NCBI GenBank assembly: GCA_946999025.1 | Contig: CAMQBP010000067.1 | Span: forward strand, 1 to 9,258 | Source: an uncultured Prevotella sp. | Lineage (GTDB): Bacteria > Bacteroidota > Bacteroidia > Bacteroidales > Bacteroidaceae | DNA length: 9,258 nucleotides | Reading direction: 5' to 3' | Shown: piece after piece, positions 1 through 6,813 of the stretch | Numbering within the stretch: the stretch's first letter is position 1 | How the letters are laid out: each line of letters begins with the position of its first letter | The notes under the pieces: generated by a model | Database searches by the model: none | What the model saw: only the letters and a program-made list of their open reading frames with translations | What the model was told of the DNA's origin: nothing | Translations under genes and position numbers: made by a program

Positions 1-2168
1 TCAAAGTTGCCAATCACGCTAATCTCAGTTTTGGAGGTACGAAGTGTCAAGTCGAGCGTTGTCGTTTGTCCTTCTACGATGTTGAATATCTGATGGCTCT
101 CTTTCACATTTCCACTGGCCATGCGAGTGCCGGTGACCAGGAAATAGGTTCCTGCATCCAGGCTCGTTCCATCTTTGAATGTATTCTTCCAGCTTGTTCC
201 GCCGCCCATGTCAACCTGACCTTCATCAAAGTTTAGCAAAACTGGAATGCCATTTTCTGTTTTACTGATGCTGAAATGGTTATAATATTTAGGGTCATCC
301 AGATATTTGGAGGGCGAATAGCTTAAAACCAGCTTCCCTTTTGGAGCTGTTTTCTGCTTTTCTGTCTCAAAATCAACATCCATCCATTGGCCATTTTGGC
401 GATATTGAACTTTAGAAGTAACCACGTCCTTTCGTGCTTCGATACCAATACTACGGGCCAAGTCAACAAAGAAAATATCTCTTGAGCGAGCATCTGTAAA
501 CCTGGATTTCCACACGCCGATGGGCGTTTGTGCAATTCTTAGGGCCTCGTTATCTGGGTTAATGCGTATGTTTTTTTGAATCCATTCAACAAGCAATGCC
601 GGATTTTGCTGAAACTTTTTGGTGGTTGCAGGGTCAAAGGCGTTTTGTAGTTGCTGTTTGAAGGGCAGGATGATCATTTCGTTCTCAACTCTTGGACTCA
701 ATTGGTTGCTCTTCGCCAAGAGATGATCTTCGAGAATATCCATGGAGATATCACGCAAATCTTTGTCATTCAATGTCTTCAATAGCGACAATGCTCTTTT
801 TCCCTTCTCTGGATACTTGTCATAAAAGTTCTTGATGACCCGCCAGTTGCCTCGCGCTTTCACTAACAATTGTGACAGCTCACGCTCATCTGCAGCATGA
901 TAGAAAGTTGATTCGTAAGCCTTTCTGATGCTGTCTTCTTGCGCAAATCTAAGTTTATTCTTTGCATTCATTTCTTCTGTCACTTGTGGTATTCGTGCTT
1001 TCTCTGGCGGAGGCACAATGTCAAGAGAGTCTAATGGGTGGATTTTTCTCGCCAGGTCAGTCTTCTGGGTTCGGTTGAGACGAATGGTTACTTGTTGATC
1101 CTTGCCAAACGATGCTTTGGAAAACCCGTAATATCCATCTTTTGAGGCCCAAACCAGCAAGTCGCCTTTGCCAGCTGTGAGAAATGTCTTGCCCTGTTGA
1201 TCTGTAAATTTCCTAACTGCGGTATAAAATTCAGCATAGTTGTATATCTTGAAATCTACCTGTGCGTGATTGACGGGTTGACCGTTTTGGTCCACAACGG
1301 TAAAATCTACTCGTGCGGTTTCGGCATAATGGTCAATCAGGTTGATTTCCGTAAAATTGGAAGTGCGCAAAACAATCTCTTCAGGCCCGTCATAATGTCC
1401 GAAAACCCTTGTGTGCATGAGCATGGCTCTCGATGCCGGCGCGTTGAACCAGCCAAGGTTCAGTACCGGTTCGGGTTCACAGGCGCCCAAGAAATACCAT
1501 TTGCCGTCTGCCCAAGCCTCGACCCATGCATGATTGTCGTCAGTGTGGGCCCAGCGTGGAGTGTATACTTGTCGGGCCGGAATGCCCACTGCTCTGAGCG
1601 CAGCAACAGTAAAAGTACTCTCTTCTCCGCAGCGTCCCTGTGCATTCTTCATGCAGGCTAACGGAGACAGCGTACGGGCATCGGATGGGGTATAGGTGAC
1701 ATGTTCGTGGCACCAATGGTTCACTTCCAGGATTGCATCTTGCATGCTCATGCCTTGAATGCGCTCTTTCAGCATGCCATAAAAAACCTTTCTGGCATCG
1801 TCAAGGTTTTCGTTGTTGACACGTAGCGGCATGACAAAATGGCGAAACAACAGCTGTGGAACCTTTGTTCCCCAGGGCATTGCTTGTTGTGTGGTGAAAG
1901 TGCTTCGGATATTCTCTAAGTAAAAACGAGTAGGGTAGTCAGTGACGTCGGCTACAGGCATGTAAGCATATAGAAAATGCAATGCATCCAGTTCGTCATT
2001 TGTCAACTTTAACCCCTTGATGTCAAAGAATTTGGGTCCTATTTGTTTCATTCTTTCATTAAAAGTTTGAAGGACCTCTTGGCGTTGTTGGTTGTCTTTG
2101 AAAATTAAAGATGCTTGGCTAAGTTGGAAACACAATAGCATCAATAGGATTAGGCTTGCTTTTTTCAT
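1..2168 (-). CDS. Secreted transglutaminase-like protein, 3' end beyond the window (partial)
   Basis: The frame is open without a stop from ATG 2168 to the window edge, giving 722 complete codons. Residues 1-19 are a typical signal peptide (MKK, hydrophobic core, end SQA), so the protein is exported to the periplasm or surface. Residues about 140-235 form a transglutaminase-like core: GRCGEES carries the presumed nucleophile Cys180 and DDNHAWVEAW the presumed His213. The usual acid position (the DPT-type site after GKWYF) reads GACEPEP, so the canonical Asp is not evident. Residues about 285-367 look like a carboxypeptidase-regulatory or Ig-like beta domain (DQNGQPV...TDQQGKT). Residues about 530-600 resemble a second transglutaminase core with Ala560 where Cys is expected. 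The C-terminal part is beta-rich. It starts 12 bp after the cutC stop, so the two are probably co-transcribed. The family may act as a cysteine protease, peptidase or amidase on peptide or glycan-linked peptide; the substrate is unknown. Family assignment is firm, activity is not. Confidence 0.88.
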   Translation of the reverse strand, partial: MKKASLILLMLLCFQLSQASLIFKDNQQRQEVLQTFNERMKQIGPKFFDIKGLKLTNDELDALHFLYAYMPVADVTDYPTRFYLENIRSTFTTQQAMPWGTKVPQLLFRHFVMPLRVNNENLDDARKVFYGMLKERIQGMSMQDAILEVNHWCHEHVTYTPSDARTLSPLACMKNAQGRCGEESTFTVAALRAVGIPARQVYTPRWAHTDDNHAWVEAWADGKWYFLGACEPEPVLNLGWFNAPASRAMLMHTRVFGHYDGPEEIVLRTSNFTEINLIDHYAETARVDFTVVDQNGQPVNHAQVDFKIYNYAEFYTAVRKFTDQQGKTFLTAGKGDLLVWASKDGYYGFSKASFGKDQQVTIRLNRTQKTDLARKIHPLDSLDIVPPPEKARIPQVTEEMNAKNKLRFAQEDSIRKAYESTFYHAADERELSQLLVKARGNWRVIKNFYDKYPEKGKRALSLLKTLNDKDLRDISMDILEDHLLAKSNQLSPRVENEMIILPFKQQLQNAFDPATTKKFQQNPALLVEWIQKNIRINPDNEALRIAQTPIGVWKSRFTDARSRDIFFVDLARSIGIEARKDVVTSKVQYRQNGQWMDVDFETEKQKTAPKGKLVLSYSPSKYLDDPKYYNHFSISKTENGIPVLLNFDEGQVDMGGGTSWKNTFKDGTSLDAGTYFLVTGTRMASGNVKESHQIFNIVEGQTTTLDLTLRTSKTEISVIGNF

Positions 2169-2180
2169 AGGTTGAATGGA

Positions 2181-2942
2181 TTATCTTGTTGAATGAAGAA
2201 GTGCTTGTATCGTGTTTCTCACACGCCTTTCTGTTGTTACCTCCGTGGTCATTTCATCCTGACCCGCTAATCCCATGTATACGGATGGGTTGTGGTATTC
2301 CATCTGACTGTAAACACTTTCTCTGGCAGAAAAATGGAATTCTTTGACAAGCGTGCACTGGGCAATGTGTGCGATGTTTGTTTCGTTGATGCCGCAACCA
2401 GCAAGAATGTTGACTCGTCCTTGTGCCCTATCTTGCAATTGATTTAACATTTCGATACCTTCTTCCGCAGTAGGCTGCTGTCCGGATGTCAGTATGCGGT
2501 CGAATCCAAGGTCTATCAGCTGTTCAAGAGCTTCGAAAGGATTTTTACATCGGTCAAAGGCTCGGTGAAAAGTAGTGGACATGCCCTTTGCATGCGACAA
2601 AAGTAGCTGGTTGTTTTCTATGTCAATGCCACCATCTTTGGTCAGGCAACCGAACACAACGCCATCTACACCCAGTTGTTTACAGATGTCAATGTCTGCC
2701 AACATACACTTGATGTCAAGCGGTGAGTATAGGAAATCGCCTCCACGTGGTCTGATGATCACATGCAGACGCGTTTTATTAAGGTATTCTCTGGCCATCT
2801 TAATGTCACCATAAGAAGGCGTTGTGCCACCTTCTGGAATGCCGGCGCACAGTTCAACACGGTTTGCACCACCAGCCTGAGCAGCCAAGCAGCTCTCAAC
2901 ACTGTTCGCGCATATCTCGAATTGATAATCGTTTTCGCTCAT
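2181..2942 (-). CDS. cutC: CutC family protein (TIM-barrel, historically copper homeostasis)
   Basis: With the start at ATG 2942 the protein is 253 residues, close to the roughly 248 of E. coli CutC. The family's conserved segments are present: FEICANSVES (8-17), GGANRVELC (24-32), PEGGTTPS (36-43), IIRPRGGDF (62-70), TFHRAFD (124-130), RILTSGQ (149-155) and the AGCGI glycine motif (181-185). The fold is a cytosolic TIM barrel. CutC was named for copper tolerance in E. coli, but its biochemical role is disputed, so the name should not be read as proof of copper handling. The frame extends upstream to a GTG at 3002, but those 20 extra residues are hydrophobic, absent from the family and encoded by an intrinsic terminator, so I reject that start. 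No strong Shine-Dalgarno is visible before 2942. The transglutaminase-like gene follows after 12 bp. Confidence 0.93.
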   Translation of the reverse strand: MSENDYQFEICANSVESCLAAQAGGANRVELCAGIPEGGTTPSYGDIKMAREYLNKTRLHVIIRPRGGDFLYSPLDIKCMLADIDICKQLGVDGVVFGCLTKDGGIDIENNQLLLSHAKGMSTTFHRAFDRCKNPFEALEQLIDLGFDRILTSGQQPTAEEGIEMLNQLQDRAQGRVNILAGCGINETNIAHIAQCTLVKEFHFSARESVYSQMEYHNPSVYMGLAGQDEMTTEVTTERRVRNTIQALLHSTR

Positions 2943-2956
2943 CAGGATGTAGATAT

Positions 2957-2998
2957 AAATAAAAAACATCAAGAGAACCAAGGAGGCTCTCCTGATGT
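2957..2998 (-). terminator. Strong intrinsic terminator after rpiB
   Basis: On the minus strand ACATCAGGAGAGCC (2998-2985) and GGTTCTCTTGATGT (2979-2966) form a 14-bp stem with a 5-nt loop (TCCTT), followed by a T-rich run TTTTTATTT (2965-2957). Two of the 14 pairs are G-U wobbles on the minus-strand RNA but would be A-C mismatches in plus-strand RNA. This shows the hairpin is built for minus-strand transcription. The stem begins 5 bases after the rpiB stop codon. It ends the tkt-rpiB transcript, or attenuates it before cutC. Confidence 0.88.
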
Positions 2999-3003
2999 AC
3001 ACG

Positions 3004-3444
3004 TTATTGAATAGGTATCTTTGCTATTCTGCGGGCATGTCGTCCACCTTCGAAATCGGTAGAAAAGAACTCGTCAAGAATCTTTCTTGTCGTCTCCTTG
3101 TCAACAAATCTTCCCGGCAGAACCAACACGTTGGCGTCGTTATGGAGGCGAGTCAAGTGAGCAATCTCGGGTGACCAAGCCAGTCCGGCACGTATTCCTT
3201 GATGCTTATTGAGCGTCATGCTCATTCCTTCTCCCGATCCACACACCCCGATACCGGGATAGACGTCACCCCGCTCAATGCCATTGGCTAAGGCATGGGC
3301 GTGATCGGGGTAATCACAAGAAGCTGTGCTGTTGGTGCCATAGTCTTTGTATGCAATACCTTTCTCTTCAAGGTACTGTTTGATAAACTCTTTTATTTCA
3401 TAGCCAGCATGATCACATGCGAGGCCAACTGTCTTAATTTCCAT
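3004..3444 (-). CDS. rpiB: Ribose-5-phosphate isomerase B
   Basis: The 146-residue protein matches the RpiB/LacAB fold and normal family length. It interconverts ribose 5-phosphate and ribulose 5-phosphate in the non-oxidative pentose phosphate pathway, in the cytosol. Visible signatures are LACDHAGY (8-15, phosphate/substrate-binding Asp11-His12), DYPDHAH (44-50), GVCGSGEGMS (66-75) with the likely catalytic Cys68, HNDANVL (101-107) with the ring-opening His101, and GGRH (133-136). Cys68 puts it in the E. coli-like class of RpiB rather than the class that uses Glu as base, although Glu72 is also present in the loop. The start ATG lies 7 bp after the tkt stop, which implies co-transcription and possibly translational coupling with transketolase, whose pathway it shares. 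A strong terminator follows immediately. Confidence 0.96.
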   Translation of the reverse strand: MEIKTVGLACDHAGYEIKEFIKQYLEEKGIAYKDYGTNSTASCDYPDHAHALANGIERGDVYPGIGVCGSGEGMSMTLNKHQGIRAGLAWSPEIAHLTRLHNDANVLVLPGRFVDKETTRKILDEFFSTDFEGGRHARRIAKIPIQ

Positions 3445-3451
3445 GACAAAA

Positions 3452-5473
3452 TTATTCAGATAGATATTCTTTTACCTGTTTGTACACATTCTCAGCTGTG
3501 AAGCCTAATTTCTCGTCCAACACCTTATAAGGTGCAGAATAGCCGAAACTCTCAAGTCCAAAGACTTTTCCATTGGCTCCAACCAGGCCTTGTAAGGTGA
3601 CCGGTAATCCTGCTGTGAGACCAAAAATCTTCGCATCTTTCGGAAGAATGGACTCTTGATATTCTTTGCTTTGACGACGGAACAACCCTTCAGACGGCAC
3701 ACTGACAATGCGCGTTTTGATGTTGTCGTTTCTCAATAATTTTGCACCGGCAACCAAAGTCGACACTTCTGAACCGCTGGCTAACAAGATAACGTCATAT
3801 TGTTCGTCGCTGCCAGCAACGATATATGCGCCTTTACGTGTTTCTTGGTAGTTGTTGCCTTCTGGCAAACTCTCAATGGCTTGTCGTGAGAGGATGAGTG
3901 CCGTCGGTGTATCCATGTTTTCCATGGCCATTTGCCAACACACTGTTGTCTCTTCAACATCGGCAGGACGGAATACTCTGACGGAATCTTTTCCATGATG
4001 GTTCTTCAACTTCTCCATCAATCTGATTTGTGCTTCCTGCTCCACAGGCTCATGGGTAGGACCATCTTCACCAACACGGAATGCATCGTGCGACCAAATG
4101 AACTTGATGGGAACTTCCATCAATGCAGCCAAACGAATGGCCGGCTTCTGATAATCTGAGAAGACGAAGAAGGTTCCACAGGCAGGAATCACGCCACCAT
4201 GCAGGTACATGCCAATACACATACAAGTCATGGTAAGCTCACTGACGCCAGCTTGGAAGAAAGCACCGCTGAAATCACCTTTTACCATGCTCTGCGTTTT
4301 TTTCAAGAAGCCATCTGTTTTATCTGAATTGGATAGGTCGGCTGACGAACATACCATGTTAGGAATCTGTTCGGCCAATACACTCAGGCATACTGATGAA
4401 GCAGCGCGGGTGGCCTGTCCTGGCTTTTGTTCAACCTTGCTCCAATCAATTTGAGGAGCATTACCAGAGAACCAGTTTCGCATTTGTGCCGACAACTCTG
4501 GATTTTTCTCAGCCCATGCCTTTTCTTCAGCATGACGCTGGGCAACAACCTCTCGCAGTTCGTCCTGGCGTTTGTCGTACAATGCTTGGACTTCTTGGAA
4601 GATTTCGAAAGGATTATCGAGGTTTCCGCCCAGATTCAGCACTGTTTTGGTATAGGCATCACCGCCAAGTGGGGCACCGTGTGTTTTCACATTTCGCTCG
4701 TAGCTGCTGCCGTCAGCTTTCAAAGCCCCCTTACCCATGGTGGTCTTGCCTATGATGAGTGTGGGGCGGTGCTGTTCCGTCAGGGCCTCATCCAATGCCT
4801 GACGAATCTCTGTAACATCATTACCATTGATGGTCAATACGTTCCATCCCCATGATTGATATTTCATTGCTGTATCTTCTTGCGTTACAGCATCACAATC
4901 CGTTGAGAGCTGAATGTCGTTAGAGTCGTAGAACATGATAAGATTGTTCAGTCCCAACGCACCTGCCAACCTGCCTGTTCCTTGGGAAATCTCTTCTTGG
5001 ATGCCACCATCCGATATGTATGCATATATCTTATGTTGCATCATGGTTTTTCCAAGCTTGGCTTCCAAAAACTTTTCTGCCACAGCTGCACCGGCAGCGA
5101 AGGTGTGTCCTTGACCTAAAGGTCCAGATGTGTTTTCTATTCCACGTGTGACGTCCCGTTCGGGGTGGCCCGTTGTAGGCGAGTCCCACTGTCTGAAATT
5201 CTTCAATTCATCAATCGTATATTTACCTTGTAGGGCAAGTGTGGCGTAAAGCATGGGCGACATGTGACCTGGGTCAAGATAAAAACGGTCTCTTCCAGCC
5301 CAAGTTGCATCGTCTGGATCGTACACCAAGTATTCTGAAAAAAGTACGTTAATAAAATCAGCACCGCCCATTGCACCTCCTGGGTGGCCAGAGTTTGCCT
5401 TTTCTACCATGGAGACAGCAAGAATTCTGATGTTGTCTGCCGCACGGTTCATCGTTTTTAAGTCATTCATCAT
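3452..5473 (-). CDS. tkt: Transketolase
   Basis: This is a full-length 673-residue thiamine-diphosphate enzyme that moves two-carbon units between sugar phosphates in the pentose phosphate pathway. Domain order is normal: the ThDP pyrophosphate domain (about 1-330), the pyrimidine domain (about 350-525) and the C-terminal domain (about 540-673). Conserved elements include SGHPGGA (28-34, His30), PGHMSP (69-73 region, His70), TTGHPE (100-105, His103), GPLGQG (117-122), the ThDP/metal motif around Asp155 to Asn185, the catalytic Glu412 in GVSEL, GEDGPTHEP (468-476, His474) and LSRQ with Arg530. The ThDP motif begins SDG rather than GDG, but its spacing fits E. coli TktA. Start: two adjacent ATGs (5473 and 5470) are possible. 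Its own -7 box lies 71 bp upstream of the start codon, and rpiB follows after 7 bp. Confidence 0.97.
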   Translation of the reverse strand: MMNDLKTMNRAADNIRILAVSMVEKANSGHPGGAMGGADFINVLFSEYLVYDPDDATWAGRDRFYLDPGHMSPMLYATLALQGKYTIDELKNFRQWDSPTTGHPERDVTRGIENTSGPLGQGHTFAAGAAVAEKFLEAKLGKTMMQHKIYAYISDGGIQEEISQGTGRLAGALGLNNLIMFYDSNDIQLSTDCDAVTQEDTAMKYQSWGWNVLTINGNDVTEIRQALDEALTEQHRPTLIIGKTTMGKGALKADGSSYERNVKTHGAPLGGDAYTKTVLNLGGNLDNPFEIFQEVQALYDKRQDELREVVAQRHAEEKAWAEKNPELSAQMRNWFSGNAPQIDWSKVEQKPGQATRAASSVCLSVLAEQIPNMVCSSADLSNSDKTDGFLKKTQSMVKGDFSGAFFQAGVSELTMTCMCIGMYLHGGVIPACGTFFVFSDYQKPAIRLAALMEVPIKFIWSHDAFRVGEDGPTHEPVEQEAQIRLMEKLKNHHGKDSVRVFRPADVEETTVCWQMAMENMDTPTALILSRQAIESLPEGNNYQETRKGAYIVAGSDEQYDVILLASGSEVSTLVAGAKLLRNDNIKTRIVSVPSEGLFRRQSKEYQESILPKDAKIFGLTAGLPVTLQGLVGANGKVFGLESFGYSAPYKVLDEKLGFTAENVYKQVKEYLSE

Positions 5474-5518
5474 GTTATGGTTATAATATTAGTTTTATCA
5501 ATGTAAGTATAATTTAAG

Positions 5519-5539
5519 GTATACAGATAAGATGTATAC
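5519..5539. repeat. Paired GTATAC palindromes at the tkt transcription start
   Basis: Two copies of the hexamer palindrome GTATAC (5519-5524 and 5534-5539) are separated by 9 bp, so equivalent positions are 15 bp apart. They lie just downstream of the tkt -7 box, around the predicted start of transcription. This could be an operator or a leader hairpin. No regulator can be named. Confidence 0.35.
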
Positions 5540-5544
5540 AAATG

Positions 5545-5552
5545 CAAAGATA
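5545..5552 (-). promoter_or_regulatory. Bacteroidetes -7 promoter box for tkt
   Basis: The minus strand reads TATCTTTG, a perfect match to the Bacteroidetes TAnnTTTG -7 element, followed by CA as is common at start sites. I see no convincing -33 TTTG at the usual 19-21 bp spacing. Transcription would begin near 5538, leaving a leader of roughly 65 nt before the tkt start. Confidence 0.6.
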
Positions 5553-5602
5553 GCATATTGATTTGAGAATAGCGATTGAATGTCAACGTTTTTACATCAT
5601 TT

Positions 5603-5635
5603 TTTGTCGTTTGTGATTTATTATCACTATATTTG
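5603..5635 (+). promoter_or_regulatory. Bacteroidetes promoter for manC (-33 and -7)
   Basis: TATATTTG (5628-5635) matches the TAnnTTTG -7 consensus perfectly. A TTTG at 5603-5606 lies 21 bp upstream, within the spacing known for Bacteroides -33 elements. An alternative TTTG at 5610-5613 is only 14 bp away. The predicted leader to the ATG at 5662 is about 20 nt, AT-rich and without a Shine-Dalgarno sequence, as is common in this phylum. Confidence 0.65.
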
Positions 5636-5661
5636 CATGAGAAAACAATATTTGGTTATAT

Positions 5662-6729
5662 ATGGAAAAGACGCACAACCATTTGGTTATTATGGCAGGT
5701 GGAGTAGGGAGTCGCTTTTGGCCCATGAGCACAAGCGATAAACCTAAGCAGTTTATTGATGTGTTAGGAGTTGGCAAATCCCTTTTGCAACTCACTTTGG
5801 ATAGATTCAGTGGACTATGTTCTCCCAATCACGTTTGGATTTTGACCAATAAGAAATACTTTCAGCTTGTGCGTCAACAACTTCCTGATGTCCCTGTTGA
5901 AAACATTCTTCAAGAGCCCATGCGCCGTAATACGGCACCCTGTATAGCATACGTCAGCTGGCGTATCAAGTCGTGTGACCCACAAGCAAACATCGTTGTG
6001 ACGCCCAGTGACCACGTTGTCACCAATGGAGTTGAATTCCAAAGAGTTATTAAATCATGTCTCACTTTCGCCAACGAAACAGATGCAATCATCACCTTGG
6101 GAATGAAACCCAACAGACCAGAAACTGGATACGGATACATTCAAGCAGATTTAACCTCCAGTTCGTTGCGCAATAAAGAACTTTTCAGGGTAGATAGATT
6201 TAGGGAAAAACCAGATTTACAGACAGCACAAGAATATATCGAGCAGAGCAATTTCTTTTGGAATGCCGGCATCTTTATTTGGAACGTCAAAACAATCGTC
6301 AACGCCTTCAGGGTATATGTGCCAGCAATGGCCAAGATTTTTGAGAGCATGATGGATATCTATGGTACCAAAGAAGAACAATACGTCATCGACGAACGAT
6401 ATGGTGCGTGTGAAAACATCTCTGTAGACTATGCGATTTTAGAGAAATCTGAAGAAATCTTTGTGTGTCCGGCAGAGTTTGGATGGAGTGACTTGGGGAC
6501 CTGGAGTTCGCTACTTCAGCAAACCAAGCGCGATTTGTACGGCAATGGCATCATCGGAGAGAATATTTCTTTGTATGACACTCATAATTGCATCGTGCAT
6601 GCAACACAGGCCAAACAAGTTGTCATCCAAGGACTTGATGATTGTATTGTAGCCGAAAAAGATGGTGTCTTATTGATTTGTAAGCTGGCAGAAGAGCAAC
6701 GCATCAAACAATTTTCTGGCGAAAACTGA
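5662..6729 (+). CDS. manC: Mannose-1-phosphate guanylyltransferase (GDP-mannose pyrophosphorylase)
   Basis: The 355-residue protein makes GDP-mannose from mannose 1-phosphate and GTP, the precursor of mannosylated and, via GDP-fucose, fucosylated glycans. It is a cytosolic nucleotidyltransferase of GT-A-like fold. Visible motifs are AGGVGSRFWP (12-21, nucleotide-binding loop), SDKPKQF (25-31), PSDH (115-118, metal-binding Asp), ETGYGYI (154-160), FREKP (180-184), NAGIF (201-205), SVDYAILEKS (254-263) and GWSDLGTW (274-281). The length fits the single-function form. There is no C-terminal phosphomannose isomerase cupin domain as in the roughly 470-residue bifunctional ManC/AlgA proteins. It is the only clear plus-strand gene here, divergent from tkt and convergent with a glycosyltransferase gene. 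Specificity for GDP-mannose rather than another NDP-hexose is inferred from the FWP and GWSDLGTW motifs and is likely. Confidence 0.94.
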   Translation: MEKTHNHLVIMAGGVGSRFWPMSTSDKPKQFIDVLGVGKSLLQLTLDRFSGLCSPNHVWILTNKKYFQLVRQQLPDVPVENILQEPMRRNTAPCIAYVSWRIKSCDPQANIVVTPSDHVVTNGVEFQRVIKSCLTFANETDAIITLGMKPNRPETGYGYIQADLTSSSLRNKELFRVDRFREKPDLQTAQEYIEQSNFFWNAGIFIWNVKTIVNAFRVYVPAMAKIFESMMDIYGTKEEQYVIDERYGACENISVDYAILEKSEEIFVCPAEFGWSDLGTWSSLLQQTKRDLYGNGIIGENISLYDTHNCIVHATQAKQVVIQGLDDCIVAEKDGVLLICKLAEEQRIKQFSGEN

Positions 6730-6737
6730 ATAAATTG

Positions 6738-6791
6738 AGGTGTCATGCTGTTGCATGTCATGATTCCACCATTCATCTTTGATGAACACCT
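6738..6791. terminator. Possible bidirectional terminator between convergent genes
   Basis: In the 84-bp gap between the manC stop and the glycosyltransferase stop, AGGTGTCAT (6738-6746) can pair with ATG-A-ACACCT (6782-6791), giving 9 pairs with one bulged A. An alternative inner hairpin TTCATC-TTT-GATGAA (6772-6786) competes with it. Neither strand has a clean T-run, so this is only a candidate, supported mainly by its location between two converging transcripts. Confidence 0.3.
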
Positions 6792-6813
6792 ATTTATATA
6801 GTGTGGGGATTTA

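Noticed and set aside
1197..1661. 154-residue plus-strand frame
   Set aside because: It lies antisense within the transglutaminase-like gene, including its Cys/His motifs, and has no protein-like features of its own.
2943..3002. GTG-initiated 20-residue hydrophobic N-terminal extension of CutC
   Set aside because: It is encoded by the terminator stem-loop and T-run, is absent from known CutC proteins, and the ATG at 2942 gives the normal family length.
3016..3023. TATCTTTG on the plus strand, a perfect -7 box
   Set aside because: It lies within the 3' coding end of rpiB with no plus-strand gene downstream, so it is most likely chance.
4396..4855. Two plus-strand frames of 119 and 142 residues
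   Set aside because: Both are antisense to the fully conserved transketolase gene and overlap each other in different frames.
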